64,000 nt of DNA from an uncultured Prevotellaceae bacterium (lineage in GTDB: Bacteria > Bacteroidota > Bacteroidia > Bacteroidales > Bacteroidaceae): NCBI GenBank assembly GCA_900321965.1, contig ONYA01000008.1, positions 52,716 through 116,715 on the forward strand. The letters are read 5' to 3'. The notes under the pieces are model-generated. The model was not told the DNA's origin. It saw only the letters and a list, made by a program, of their open reading frames with translations, and ran no database searches. Positions 42,621 to 51,246 of the stretch are shown here, one piece after another. Every line of letters starts with the position of its first letter. Position 1 is the stretch's first letter. The position numbers and the translations under genes are program-made.

Positions 42621-44915
42621 ATGGAGAAAAAGGTCAAAGAGCACACTTGTCTTGGCAAGGTGCTCTTTTTGCTTTTGATGACGGCATCCTGGATGACCAG
42701 TGGTGCCCAGACAGACTTGAAGCTTGACGCCGCGCACCTGCTGCTCGACGGTTCGCTGACTGCTGCTGAGGCAGGGGCTTCGCCCTACGTCTTCAACGAC
42801 TTCCGCGAGGCGGTGGCCCATTTCCAGGACACGACGACGCTTTATATCCGCCCGTGGGTCTACTGGGTGGACAATCCCGATGAGCCAGCGGTGGTGAGGG
42901 GCAAAGACGGCCGTGAACCGTTTGGCGTTGTTATCCGTGGCAAGAGTCTGACTCTCATAGGCTTAGGTCAACATCCCGGGGATGTGGTGCTGGCTTCGCA
43001 GCGTGGACAGATGCAGGGAGCCGTTGGCAACTTCACGATGTTTGACATCCATGCTGACGAGCTACATGTGGAGAACCTGACGATGGGCAACTACTGTAAT
43101 GTAGACCTCGACTATCAGTTACGTCCCGAACTCAGCCGCAAGCGTCGTAGCGATGCTATCACGCAGGCTCATGTAGGCTACGTCCACGGTCGGCAGTTGA
43201 CGGCCCGAAAGGTGCGCTTTATCAGCCGCCTGAACCTCAATCCGCTGAACGGTGCCCGCGAGAGTGTTTACGACAGCTGCCACTTCGAATGTACTGACGA
43301 CGCGCTGAACGGCGGTCATGCCATCTATCGCCACTGCGACTTCGACCTCTATGGCGCCAAACCCATGTGGAGCACTTTTGGCACAGGTCCGCTCTTCTAC
43401 GACTGCGACTTCTACGTTCGTACAGACAACCGCGAGACTTACTTCTGCAAACAGGGTGGCCCAGTGACGGTCGTTGATTGCCGCTATCATGCCCCCGAGG
43501 GCAGTTATGTCGGCTGGACGGCCTATCCGCAGCCGTGGTTGCGCTGCTATCAGCAGAACTTCACGCTCAACGGAAAACCCTATACCATCGGCAGCCGTCG
43601 TCCTCAGAATACAGTCGTGATGAAGGATAAGTTGCTATGGCATAGCAACATGCAGATTCCTTTCCTCGCCATCAGCCAGCACGAAGCCAAACTCCGCGCG
43701 CCTGTCGAAATACAACTGACAACAGACAGCTGTGCCACCTGGAGCGTGACGAAGGGCTTTGAACGCTTCGTGCTGATGAGACAACTGCCGGAGGGCAGGG
43801 CCTCGTTCTTCATGACGAACGAGACGGACGAGACGGCAGACTTCTGTCTGGTGGCCACGACACCCGACGGCCGTCAGGCCGCCTGTCGTGTGGTGCTCCA
43901 ACCCTCGTTGGTGCCAGCGCCTCAGCTTCTGCGCCAGCCTGCTATCGTACAGCGTGGTGACAGCCTCACGCTCGACTATGCTCTCGACTTACAGGGTCGG
44001 CACGACGAATCGCATATTGAGTGGCTGCGCGACGGTATCGTCGTCAGTACCAGCCACGATGCCCCACAGCGCTCCTACCGCTTGACAGGAGCCGATGCAG
44101 GGCGCACCATTACCGCCACCATTGCTCCGAAGTCCAACCGTAGCGACTTTGCGCCTGCCGTCGTTGCGAGTATGACCATCGCCCCTACTTCAGGCAGCGA
44201 CTCTCTCGCCACACCATCCATCGTTGCTCTTGAAACCGATTTCCACGACTTCCCTTGCCAGTGGCAGCCCCAGATTATAGAGGGCTACTGGACGGTGGAC
44301 GGCTATAAGCCTCTCGATACCGAAGCGTTCGATTGGCAATTTGATCAAGAGAAACCCATGTGGGAGTATGGTGAGGGATTCAATGGCGCTGTCGGACGTG
44401 GACTGTTGCAGGCGCAGCGTGGCGCCCGTCTGATGTACACGCCTATGAAAGGACATTATGGCGATATGTCGCTGACTTTGCAGGTAGACCCCACGAAGAC
44501 TGCGGGGCAGGGCTTCGGCTCGGCTACCGGCCAGTATATGGATGTCTGCCTGAAGTTTGATACCCGCACGCTGACGGGCTATGGTCTGCGTATCATCCGT
44601 ACGGTGAAACACGCCAAAGCTGTTGATTTCCTATTGGTAGCGTATAAGAATGGTGTCGTTACACCGCTTACTGAGCCCGTATCCTCAACTTGCTACCGCA
44701 CAGGCTGCACCATCAGTCTTGACTATGCCGACGGACAGCTTACCGCTCATGTTGAGACAAAGACACCGAAGCCTGCCGATTCGCAGTTGCCTCATCAGGT
44801 AGACCTCCAAGTCCGCGTTCCTGCCACACCTTTCGGCGGTATACACATACAGCATACCGGCTCGTGTGGCGAGAGCACCACGATGCTCCATCGTCTTTAT
44901 TGCCATTCCCGATAG
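42621..44915 (+). CDS. Secreted right-handed beta-helix protein, pectinesterase/pectate-lyase-like
   Basis: 764 residues. Signal peptide with hydrophobic core KVLFLLLMTASWMTSGAQ. Residues 60-340 show the repeating short strands of a parallel beta-helix (VVIRGKSLTLIGLG, FTMFDIHADELHVENLTMGN, ESVYDSCHFECTDDAL), similar in layout to pectin esterases. Residues 370-540 look like Ig-type beta domains and 550-764 like a concanavalin/LamG-type domain. Carbohydrate binding or cleavage at the surface is inferred. The first codons contain a terminator-like hairpin. Confidence 0.7.
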   Translation: MEKKVKEHTCLGKVLFLLLMTASWMTSGAQTDLKLDAAHLLLDGSLTAAEAGASPYVFNDFREAVAHFQDTTTLYIRPWVYWVDNPDEPAVVRGKDGREPFGVVIRGKSLTLIGLGQHPGDVVLASQRGQMQGAVGNFTMFDIHADELHVENLTMGNYCNVDLDYQLRPELSRKRRSDAITQAHVGYVHGRQLTARKVRFISRLNLNPLNGARESVYDSCHFECTDDALNGGHAIYRHCDFDLYGAKPMWSTFGTGPLFYDCDFYVRTDNRETYFCKQGGPVTVVDCRYHAPEGSYVGWTAYPQPWLRCYQQNFTLNGKPYTIGSRRPQNTVVMKDKLLWHSNMQIPFLAISQHEAKLRAPVEIQLTTDSCATWSVTKGFERFVLMRQLPEGRASFFMTNETDETADFCLVATTPDGRQAACRVVLQPSLVPAPQLLRQPAIVQRGDSLTLDYALDLQGRHDESHIEWLRDGIVVSTSHDAPQRSYRLTGADAGRTITATIAPKSNRSDFAPAVVASMTIAPTSGSDSLATPSIVALETDFHDFPCQWQPQIIEGYWTVDGYKPLDTEAFDWQFDQEKPMWEYGEGFNGAVGRGLLQAQRGARLMYTPMKGHYGDMSLTLQVDPTKTAGQGFGSATGQYMDVCLKFDTRTLTGYGLRIIRTVKHAKAVDFLLVAYKNGVVTPLTEPVSSTCYRTGCTISLDYADGQLTAHVETKTPKPADSQLPHQVDLQVRVPATPFGGIHIQHTGSCGESTTMLHRLYCHSR
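42636..42677 (+). terminator. Terminator-like hairpin inside the start of the beta-helix gene
   Basis: AAAGAGCAC-A-CTTG (42636-42649) pairs with CAAG-GTGCTCTTT (42656-42668): 13 base pairs with one bulge and a 6-base loop, followed by TTGCTTTTG. It would end the vor operon transcript, yet lies 15 bases into the next coding region. Confidence 0.65.
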
Positions 44916-45652
44916 TTGGCCGTGGCTTCTATGCGGTTCTCGACCTTGTCGTCGAGGGCGGGGTAGAAGTCGATGCCTGTTATCTGCTCTATCTCGTCGA
45001 CGGTGCGGACGCAGCTTTCGAGACTGACCTTCTTGCCGTCGTTCTTCACTAAGAAACCGATGGCCTTGGGCTTGTCAACGCGGCACAGGACGACCTTGAA
45101 GAAACCGTCGGGCACCCAGACGCGACCACGGCCGATGGTGCGGGTGGGGGTAGGGTGGTTGTAGACGGGACCGCAGACAATGTCGACAGCACCGTACTTA
45201 CGGGCCCACTCTCGGCATTTTATTTCCAGGTTGTTCCATTCGTATTTGTTCAGCGCATGGTTCTGCGGACAGATGTTCGTGAAGAGAAACGACTCGCGCA
45301 TGGCCGTTGCGTCCCACTTGTTGTCGCCTGCCGGACACATGTGGCCGCGGTCGTAGCGCGAGTTGTAATAGTCGTTGTTGGTGGCGCGCGGCGTCACGTC
45401 AGTGTCCTCCGTAAATACCTCGGCCGAGCGCTGGTTCTTGCCGTATGTGTGAGCCTTCGTCAGGTGCCACGCCACCCAGTTCGGATTCTTTGTCTCTTTA
45501 TTATAAGAGGTGGTGTAGCCCGTGCGCGTCAGAATCTGTTCGGCGCGGTCCTTCAGCGGTGCCGGCTGTTCATATTGTACGGGCTTTTGGCGGGTGAATG
45601 CCAACAGGAGTAGCAGGCAGAGGGGTAGGGCGATGATGAATGTACGTTTCAT
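44897..45652 (-). CDS. Secreted DNA/RNA non-specific endonuclease
   Basis: 251 residues with an N-terminal hydrophobic segment (MKRTFIIALPLCLLLLLAF). YDRGHMCPAGDN is the DRGH catalytic motif (general-base His) and NICPQNHALNKYEWNNLE contains the metal-binding Asn of the NUC1/Serratia nuclease family. Likely periplasmic or surface degradation of nucleic acids. The ATG at 45652 gives the best signal sequence. It follows the thioesterase gene by 42 bases. Confidence 0.9.
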   Translation of the reverse strand: MKRTFIIALPLCLLLLLAFTRQKPVQYEQPAPLKDRAEQILTRTGYTTSYNKETKNPNWVAWHLTKAHTYGKNQRSAEVFTEDTDVTPRATNNDYYNSRYDRGHMCPAGDNKWDATAMRESFLFTNICPQNHALNKYEWNNLEIKCREWARKYGAVDIVCGPVYNHPTPTRTIGRGRVWVPDGFFKVVLCRVDKPKAIGFLVKNDGKKVSLESCVRTVDEIEQITGIDFYPALDDKVENRIEATANYREWQ

Positions 45653-45694
45653 GATGTATCTGTTTGTTGTTGCTGGGTATGGTAGGACTATCAT

Positions 45695-46099
45695 TCATGC
45701 CGTTGGCAGGGGAACCGCCTTGCGATAGCCCATGCCGGTGACGTGGCAGATAAGCCGTCCATCCTGGTTGGTTACGCGTACCTCAACGGACGGTATCTTG
45801 TGATGGTCAGCCACACTGACGGCCTCGGCCCGAAGCACGTCGCCTTCCTTGGCACTCGACACGAACATGATGCTGTTGCTAATGCCGAAGGTCAGCTGTC
45901 CGCGGCTATTCATCAAGGCGGCAATCGCCAGGTCGGCCAACGTGAACAAGGCCCCTCCCTGACAGACGTTTCCGCCGTTCAGGTGTTCCGTCGTCACCGT
46001 CATTTCTGCCACAGCGTGCTGCGTGTCCACCTCCGTGATTCTGCAACCGGCATTCGCCGCGAACCTGTCGGTACGATTGAGTAATTCTTGTATGTTCAT
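45695..46099 (-). CDS. PaaI-family hotdog thioesterase
   Basis: 134 residues, single hotdog domain: NGGNVCQGGALFTLADLAIAAL is the helix with the substrate-site N/G/D residues, followed by strands SNSIMFVSSAKEGDVLRAEA. Hydrolyses acyl-CoA thioesters, typically aryl or short-chain. It is in tandem with the nuclease gene but no metabolic link is visible. Confidence 0.88.
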   Translation of the reverse strand: MNIQELLNRTDRFAANAGCRITEVDTQHAVAEMTVTTEHLNGGNVCQGGALFTLADLAIAALMNSRGQLTFGISNSIMFVSSAKEGDVLRAEAVSVADHHKIPSVEVRVTNQDGRLICHVTGMGYRKAVPLPTA

Positions 46100-46180
46100 T
46101 TCTGTTTGCTAATTTGCTGCAAATTTACACATTATTTTATGATATACAATGCATCGTGGGCAAAAAACTGACGGAAAAAG

Positions 46181-46211
46181 TTGGCAGTACGGGAAAAAAT
46201 GCGTAACTTTG
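46181..46211 (+). promoter_or_regulatory. Promoter of the Nif3-family gene
   Basis: TTGG (46181-46184), 19 bases, TAACTTTG (46204-46211) then CACC. Confidence 0.65.
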
Positions 46212-46234
46212 CACCCTAAAACGTACATAGAAGC

Positions 46235-47020
46235 GTGAAAATTAAGGAAGTGCTGAGCGCCCTTGAACAATTCGCGCCCCTGCCCTTGCAGGAAAGCTGG
46301 GACAATGCTGGCTTGCAAGTTGGACTGACAGAGGCGGAGGTTTCAGGGGCATTATTGTGTTTAGACGTCACTGAAAAAGTCGTTGACGAGGCTGTCCGCA
46401 AGGGCTGCAACCTCATTGTGAGCCACCATCCGCTGTTGTTCCGTGGGCTGAAGACCATCAGCGACCTGACAGACGTGCAACGGACGGTGCGTAAGGCTAT
46501 CCGTCAGGATGTCTGTGTCGTCTCGATGCATACGAATATGGACAACGCCCAGGGGGGCGTGAACTTCAAGATTGCCGAGAAGTTAGGCCTGACGGACGTG
46601 ACGTTCCTGAGTCCGAAGCGGGTAGGGAATGTGGAGTGTGGCAGCGGTGTCGTCGGCACATTAGAGAGTCCGATGGCTGCTGACGACTTTGTGCTGAAAG
46701 TGAAGCGCGCGTTCGGCGTGGAGTGTGCTATGACCAACGAACTGCTGCGCCGCCCTGTCAGCCGCGTGGCTATCTGTGGTGGAGCGGGCGACTTCCTGCT
46801 CGACGACGCCGTCAGTGCAGGTGCCGACGCGTTCATCACGGGCGAGATGCACTACCACCAGTATTTCGGCTACGAACAGCGCATCCAGATTTGTGTCATC
46901 GGCCACTACCAGAGCGAGCAGTTCACCACGGAGGTGTTCCGCGACATCATCCAGGCGCAATGTCCTGGCGTGAGGACGGAGATGGCAGAGACCTGCACCA
47001 ACCCGATATTGTACTTATAG
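46235..47020 (+). CDS. Nif3-like dinuclear metal-centre protein
   Basis: 261 residues starting at GTG. LQESWDNAGLQVG, IVSHHPLLFRGLK (metal-binding HH), MHTNMDNAQGGVN and the late IGHYQSEQF are the Nif3/YqfO metal-site motifs. The family forms toroidal hexamers with two metals per subunit; a GTP cyclohydrolase-1 type 2 role is often quoted but unproven. The partner gene downstream encodes a coiled-coil zinc-ribbon protein, a pairing seen in many bacteria. Confidence 0.9.
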   Translation: MKIKEVLSALEQFAPLPLQESWDNAGLQVGLTEAEVSGALLCLDVTEKVVDEAVRKGCNLIVSHHPLLFRGLKTISDLTDVQRTVRKAIRQDVCVVSMHTNMDNAQGGVNFKIAEKLGLTDVTFLSPKRVGNVECGSGVVGTLESPMAADDFVLKVKRAFGVECAMTNELLRRPVSRVAICGGAGDFLLDDAVSAGADAFITGEMHYHQYFGYEQRIQICVIGHYQSEQFTTEVFRDIIQAQCPGVRTEMAETCTNPILYL

Positions 47021-47117
47021 GTCTCATAAGACTTATAGGTCCAATAAGACTCATAGGTCTCATAGGTCCCATAAGTCCCATAAGTCCCATAGGTCTTATA
47101 AGTCCTATAGGTCCCAT
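47017..47117. repeat. 9-bp tandem repeat (ATAGGTCTC/ATAAGTCCC)
   Basis: Eleven degenerate 9-bp units begin at the Nif3-family stop codon and fill most of the spacer before the zinc-ribbon gene. Frames through it give the periodic peptide GLIGPIS. Confidence 0.85.
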
Positions 47118-47151
47118 CAAAGAAAAATTAACCCTAAAAAAATAAAGAATT

Positions 47152-48012
47152 ATGGCAAAGAAAGATCCTACAGATTTGTCGGTAGAAGAGAAGCTGAAAA
47201 CCCTCTACCAGATGCAGACGGCCCTGTCGGCCATCGACGAGAAGCGTACCCTGCGCGGCGAACTGCCCCAGGAGGTTGACGACCTGGAAGACGAGATTGA
47301 AGGTCTGAACACGCGCATACAGCGCATTCAGGCTGACATTGACGAGTTCCAGAAGGCTGTCACCCAGAAGAAGGGTGAGATTGCTGACGCTGAGGCCAGC
47401 GTGGCCCGCTACAAGGCTCAGTTGGACGAGGTGAAGAACAACCGCGAGTACGACACGCTGTCGAAGGAGATTGAGTTCCAGTCGCTTGAGATTGAGCTCT
47501 GCAACAAGAAGATCCGCGAGGCTCAGGCCCGTATCGCTGAGAAGAGCCAGGAACTGGAGCAGAACAAACAGCTGATTGATGAGCGCCGTGGCGACCTCGA
47601 CCTGAAGAAGAGCGAACTCGACGAGATTATGGAAGAGACGCGTGCCGAGGAGGAGAAGCTGAAGGAGAAGGTGAAGGAGCTGGAGGCTAAGATTGAGCCG
47701 CGTCTGCTGGCCTCGTTCAAGCGCATCCGTAAGAACGCCCGCAACGGTTTGGGCATCGTCTACGTACAGCGCGACGCCTGCGGTGGCTGCTTCAACAAGA
47801 TTCCGCCCCAGCGTCAGCTCGACATAAAGATGCACAAGAAGATTATCGTCTGCGAGTACTGCGGTCGTATCATGATCGATCCCGAACTGGCTGGCGTGAA
47901 GGTAGAGAAGTCTTCCGACGGCAGCGAGAAGAAGAGTACGCGCAAGCGCTCTATCCGCAAGACGTCGACTGCTTCATCGAAGAAGGCTGCCGACGCTAAC
48001 GACATGGCTTAA
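47152..48012 (+). CDS. Coiled-coil C4 zinc-ribbon protein (zf-RING_7/CT398-like)
   Basis: 286 residues. Residues 10-190 are an almost uninterrupted coiled coil (heptads of L/I/E/K), then CGGCFNKIPPQ and CEYCGRIM make a four-Cys zinc ribbon at about 205-240, and the tail is Lys/Ser-rich. The family is thought to bind nucleic acid or the secretion/flagellar apparatus in other phyla; its role here is unknown. The partner is the Nif3-family gene upstream. Confidence 0.88.
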   Translation: MAKKDPTDLSVEEKLKTLYQMQTALSAIDEKRTLRGELPQEVDDLEDEIEGLNTRIQRIQADIDEFQKAVTQKKGEIADAEASVARYKAQLDEVKNNREYDTLSKEIEFQSLEIELCNKKIREAQARIAEKSQELEQNKQLIDERRGDLDLKKSELDEIMEETRAEEEKLKEKVKELEAKIEPRLLASFKRIRKNARNGLGIVYVQRDACGGCFNKIPPQRQLDIKMHKKIIVCEYCGRIMIDPELAGVKVEKSSDGSEKKSTRKRSIRKTSTASSKKAADANDMA

Positions 48013-48463
48013 TAGCGTCGTAATCCGGTATTTCGGTCAGGAAGCGGTAGGAGCGGTTCTCGTAGTCCATCTGACAGCAGTAGTGCTGCAGACCGTTGCT
48101 GACTACCAAGTAATCTGCATGCAGCAGAAGATTGTAGACCACTATCTGGTCGAACGTCTTCTGCTGTATTTTTATATGTGGCGCTTTGTACTCGATGATC
48201 ATCCGCGGACGGAGAGACTGGTCGTAGAGCACGGTGTCGCAGCGCAGCCGCTTGCTGCCCACGCGCAGTTCTGTCTCGTTGGCCAATAGCCCCTTGGGGT
48301 AGCCTTTGTGCTCAACGAGGAAGTGCGTGAAGTGCTGACGCACCCATTCCTCGGGCGTCAGTGCGACGTAGCGGTTGCGCAGGAAGTCGAAAATCGTCTG
48401 GCGACCGTCACGCTCGCTGATTCTCACGTCGTAGGCGGGCAGGTTCAGTTGTTGTTCTCTCAT
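47996..48463 (-). CDS. Type I restriction R-subunit N-terminal-like nuclease domain protein
   Basis: 155 residues of the HSDR_N_2 type: RCDTVLYDQSLRPRMIIEYKAP gives D...ExK (PD-(D/E)XK nuclease site), with LTPEEWVRQHFTHFLVEHKGYPKGL before it. It lacks the helicase of full HsdR proteins. The family is widespread in Bacteroidota as a stand-alone gene; its function is not known. Promoter and ATG at 48463 are 5 bases apart, so it is probably leaderless. Its 3' end overlaps the convergent zinc-ribbon gene by 17 bases. Confidence 0.82.
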   Translation of the reverse strand: MREQQLNLPAYDVRISERDGRQTIFDFLRNRYVALTPEEWVRQHFTHFLVEHKGYPKGLLANETELRVGSKRLRCDTVLYDQSLRPRMIIEYKAPHIKIQQKTFDQIVVYNLLLHADYLVVSNGLQHYCCQMDYENRSYRFLTEIPDYDAIKPCR

Positions 48464-48468
48464 ACGTG

Positions 48469-48499
48469 CAAAGGTACGAATAAGTGAATACAATACAAA
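48469..48499 (-). promoter_or_regulatory. Promoter of the HSDR_N-like gene
   Basis: TTTG (48499-48496), 19 bases, TACCTTTG (48476-48469), then CACGT and the ATG. Confidence 0.75.
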
Positions 48500-48538
48500 A
48501 CAATTTCGTTTTTTTTTGCTCATTACATATCTTTTTTG

Positions 48539-48546
48539 TAACTTTG
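48539..48546 (+). promoter_or_regulatory. -7 box TAACTTTG upstream of the small secreted protein and holA
   Basis: TAACTTTGCC, 20 bases before the ATG at 48567, divergent from the minus-strand promoter at 48469-48499. Confidence 0.6.
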
Positions 48547-48566
48547 CCGTCAGATACATGACAGTC

Positions 48567-48929
48567 ATGAATTTCAAGCGATATATCATCATATTACTCA
48601 TGTTTGGGGCCTTCTTGACAGCCTTTGCCGTCAAGGAGGGGAGCGTGCCCGTGTGGTACGATGAAGACGCGATGACGTTGACAGTGCCGGCTACAGACTG
48701 CCGCGTAGACTGTCAGGACGTTGTCGTGCCCCAACAGACGTGCCAGGAAACGGCTTGTGAAACCTGTGTTCACGCGGTTCCGGACAGGAGCCGGTTTGTA
48801 GATGCCATGATCAGGTATCTATACCTTAACGGCAACTATTTGAGCCAGTTACGTACTTTCGAGACTTACAGTTCAGGCTCCCATGGTCGTGGGAGCCAGT
48901 GCGCGTTGTGTCTATTGGCAACAGGATAA
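48567..48929 (+). CDS. Small Cys-containing exported protein
   Basis: 120 residues. A hydrophobic N-terminus (MNFKRYIIILLMFGAFLTAFA) acts as a signal or anchor. The following part has regularly placed cysteines (DCRVDCQ, QTCQETACETC, CALC), suggesting disulfides or metal binding. Not recognised. An ATG at 48558 is an alternative start. It is 6 bases upstream of holA, so they share a message. Confidence 0.55.
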   Translation: MNFKRYIIILLMFGAFLTAFAVKEGSVPVWYDEDAMTLTVPATDCRVDCQDVVVPQQTCQETACETCVHAVPDRSRFVDAMIRYLYLNGNYLSQLRTFETYSSGSHGRGSQCALCLLATG

Positions 48930-48935
48930 GAGACT

Positions 48936-49967
48936 ATGGCAGCAGAGCAGAAGACTTACACCTACGAGGGCATTATGAGCGACCTGAAGGCAGGCCGTTA
49001 TGAGCCCGTCTACTACCTGATGGGCGACGAGTCGTACTACATCGACAAGATTAGCGACTACATTGCCGAGCACGCCCTTCAGCCCGAGGAGCGCGACTTC
49101 AACCAGACCGTGATGTTCGGTTCCGACGTGACAGCCGCCCAGGTGGCCGATGCTGCCCGCCGCTACCCGATGATGGCCGAACGCCAGGTCATTATCGTCA
49201 AGGAGGCGCAGAATCTGAAGCAGACCGACCAGTTGGAGAAGTACTTCAAAACTCCCGTAAAATCAACCGTCCTCGTCTTCTGTCACAAAAACGGGAGTAT
49301 TGACGGCCGAAAAAGGGAGTACGTCAAGGCCATCAAGGCCGCTGGCGTGCTGTTTGAGAGCAAAAAACTGCGTGATCGCGACCTTCCACCGTTCATTGAG
49401 AAGTATCTCAAGCAGCGCGAGGTGAGTATCGACCCGAAATCGACGCAGTTGATAGCCGACTCCATCGGAGCTGACCTGAGCCGCCTGACGAGCGAACTCG
49501 ACAAGGTGATTCTCGCCCTGCCTGCAGAGAACAAGAAGGTGACCCCACAGGTGGTGGAGGACCAGATAGGGGTGAGCAAGGATTTCAATGCTTTTGAGTT
49601 GCGCGATGCCATTGTCAACCGCCATGTGTTCAAGGCAAACCAGATAATCAAATATTTTGACGAAAATCCGAAGGCCGGAAGTATCTACTCATTTCTCCCA
49701 ATGCTCTTTAATTACTTCCAAAATCTGATGATCGCGTTTTATGCGCCAAATAATAAGAGTCAGGAGGGCGTTGCAGAATGGCTGGAATTGAGATCACCAT
49801 GGGCTGCCAAGGACTATATGACAGGTATGAGAAATTACTCAGGAATGAAAGTGATGCAGATTATTTCGAAAATAAGAGAAATAGATGCCAAAAGTAAGGG
49901 TTTGGACAACCCAAATACCCCTCCAGGAGAGCTGATGAAGGAGTTAATTTTTTACATTTTGCATTGA
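48936..49967 (+). CDS. holA: DNA polymerase III subunit delta
   Basis: 343 residues, clamp-loader delta subunit that opens the sliding clamp. PVYYLMGDESYYIDKISDYI is the conserved start, RQVIIVKEAQNL the central strand and helix, and SIYSFLPMLFNYFQNLM with a helical collar domain at the C-terminus. Part of the replisome. A hairpin terminator follows the stop. Confidence 0.93.
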   Translation: MAAEQKTYTYEGIMSDLKAGRYEPVYYLMGDESYYIDKISDYIAEHALQPEERDFNQTVMFGSDVTAAQVADAARRYPMMAERQVIIVKEAQNLKQTDQLEKYFKTPVKSTVLVFCHKNGSIDGRKREYVKAIKAAGVLFESKKLRDRDLPPFIEKYLKQREVSIDPKSTQLIADSIGADLSRLTSELDKVILALPAENKKVTPQVVEDQIGVSKDFNAFELRDAIVNRHVFKANQIIKYFDENPKAGSIYSFLPMLFNYFQNLMIAFYAPNNKSQEGVAEWLELRSPWAAKDYMTGMRNYSGMKVMQIISKIREIDAKSKGLDNPNTPPGELMKELIFYILH

Positions 49968-49993
49968 TTTCCGCTCCTGGAATTTGCAGAAAC

Positions 49994-50018
49994 AGCGTCC
50001 GAAGAGGGCGCTTTTTTT
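49994..50018 (+). terminator. Intrinsic terminator after holA
   Basis: AGCGTCC (49994-50000), loop GAAGA, GGGCGCT (50006-50012) and a run of seven T. Confidence 0.8.
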
Positions 50019-50649
50019 GTGCCAGAAAGCTAATGCACAAAGGACTTTCAGCCCATTTCTGACCGCTCAAAACTCGCGTATTTTCAGCCGCCTTGTCCGT
50101 CGTAGGGAATTTGCGAGAAATGCCGATTTTTGCTCTTTTTCATCATCAGAAATTTAGTGTTCACAATTATTTGCATTTGTTTTTGTGAATTTCAGTATGT
50201 AAATGGATATAGGGATGTGAAAATATTTAGATTTACGATCCTTAATTTACGAATAAAATCAAAACTTTGTGGTTTTATATTTGCGGTTTTGAAATCTAAA
50301 ACTATACATTTACATTTCTATATTCATAAATATACAATTAACGATATGCAGATATAACTATCTAATAATAAGGAAATTATCTTATTTCAATAAAGCTAAT
50401 CGATGTGCCTATGTGGTATTTCAATCTGTAAACGGGCTCTGTCACCTACGAAATAGGTATGTATGCGCTAATTATCACATTTACCTTCAGTTATTTGTCT
50501 TTTTTCTCTCAAATAAGGCTTTGTTGAATTTGCTTTTGTAAATTTACAAATATAACTCAAAACTTGAATCTCGCAGCGCTTTACAATTTAAAATTATGAA
50601 TTTACAATCACAAACCTAACATTTTGATTTCAAAATTTTCGTTTAAAAA
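50019..50649. other. AT-rich spacer without a convincing gene
   Basis: 630 bp, markedly AT-rich, with many short TTTAC/GTAAA-type motifs (AATTTACGAA, ATTTACAATT) on both strands. A 75-codon frame at 50130-50357 has unnatural composition and no promoter. No gene was recognised; it may be a regulatory or horizontally acquired flank. Confidence 0.4.
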
Positions 50650-50681
50650 TTTGCACGTTCCATTTTTTTGCTTTACCTTTG
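50650..50681 (+). promoter_or_regulatory. Promoter of the XRE regulator gene
   Basis: TTTG (50650-50653), 20 bases, TACCTTTG (50674-50681). Confidence 0.8.
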
Positions 50682-50733
50682 TAAACTGAAACGAAAATGG
50701 GCCTCAGGCCCCTCAAACCACCCTATTGAAGCA

Positions 50734-51222
50734 ATGAAGGACAGAATTCGCCAGATTATGGAGTCGCAACACATGACCCAAACAGTGTTCGCTCAGTTCA
50801 TCGGAATGTCACCAGCGTCGTTGAGTAGTATCTTCAACGAGCGCACTAAACCCAGTATCAATATTGTAGAGGCTATTAGAAAGAAAATTCCTGACATCAA
50901 CCTCGAGTGGCTGATGTTTGGTACCGGTCCTATGTACACCGACTCTAATAAGGCTGCCGCCTCCCCTACTGAGCCGTTGCCTGGAGTGCAGGATTCGCTG
51001 TTCGATTTTTCAGATTCTACCCCTTCCGTTCCAGAACCGTCGTCCCCGTTGCCAGAAAATCGCGCTCCTGCAGTTGCAACTTCCAATAGTGTAAAAAGTA
51101 CACACCTAAATTCACCGCGCGTTGAGGTTAAAAATATTGACAAACCGCAGCGGCGTGTCACTGAGATTCGCGTCTTCTACGACGATCAGACCTGGGAGAG
51201 CTTTGTGCCAGCCAAGAAGTGA
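50734..51222 (+). CDS. XRE-family DNA-binding protein with long linker
   Basis: 162 residues. Residues 1-60 are a Cro/CI-type helix-turn-helix: MTQTVFAQFIGMSPASLSSI and NERTKPSINIVEAIRKKIP, then NLEWLMFGTGPMY. Residues 75-130 are a Pro/Ser-rich disordered linker and the tail (RVTEIRVFYDDQTWESF) is a short beta motif. Common in Bacteroidota; targets unknown. I use the ATG at 50734 because the earlier in-frame start lies inside the promoter. Confidence 0.85.
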   Translation: MKDRIRQIMESQHMTQTVFAQFIGMSPASLSSIFNERTKPSINIVEAIRKKIPDINLEWLMFGTGPMYTDSNKAAASPTEPLPGVQDSLFDFSDSTPSVPEPSSPLPENRAPAVATSNSVKSTHLNSPRVEVKNIDKPQRRVTEIRVFYDDQTWESFVPAKK

Positions 51223-51246
51223 TGTCACATCACGTTGGCTTTTTTC
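51211..51246 (+). terminator. Intrinsic terminator of the XRE gene
   Basis: GCCAA (51211-51215) with TTGGC (51235-51239) and GTGATGT with ACATCAC (51219-51225, 51227-51233), followed by TTTTTTC. It overlaps the last codons and stop. Confidence 0.8.

Noticed and set aside
45155-45613. 152-codon plus-strand ORF
   Set aside because: It is antisense to the DRGH nuclease gene, whose catalytic motifs are clear.
50130-50357. 75-codon ORF in the AT-rich spacer
   Set aside because: Composition follows the AT-rich background, with no promoter or conserved-looking motif.
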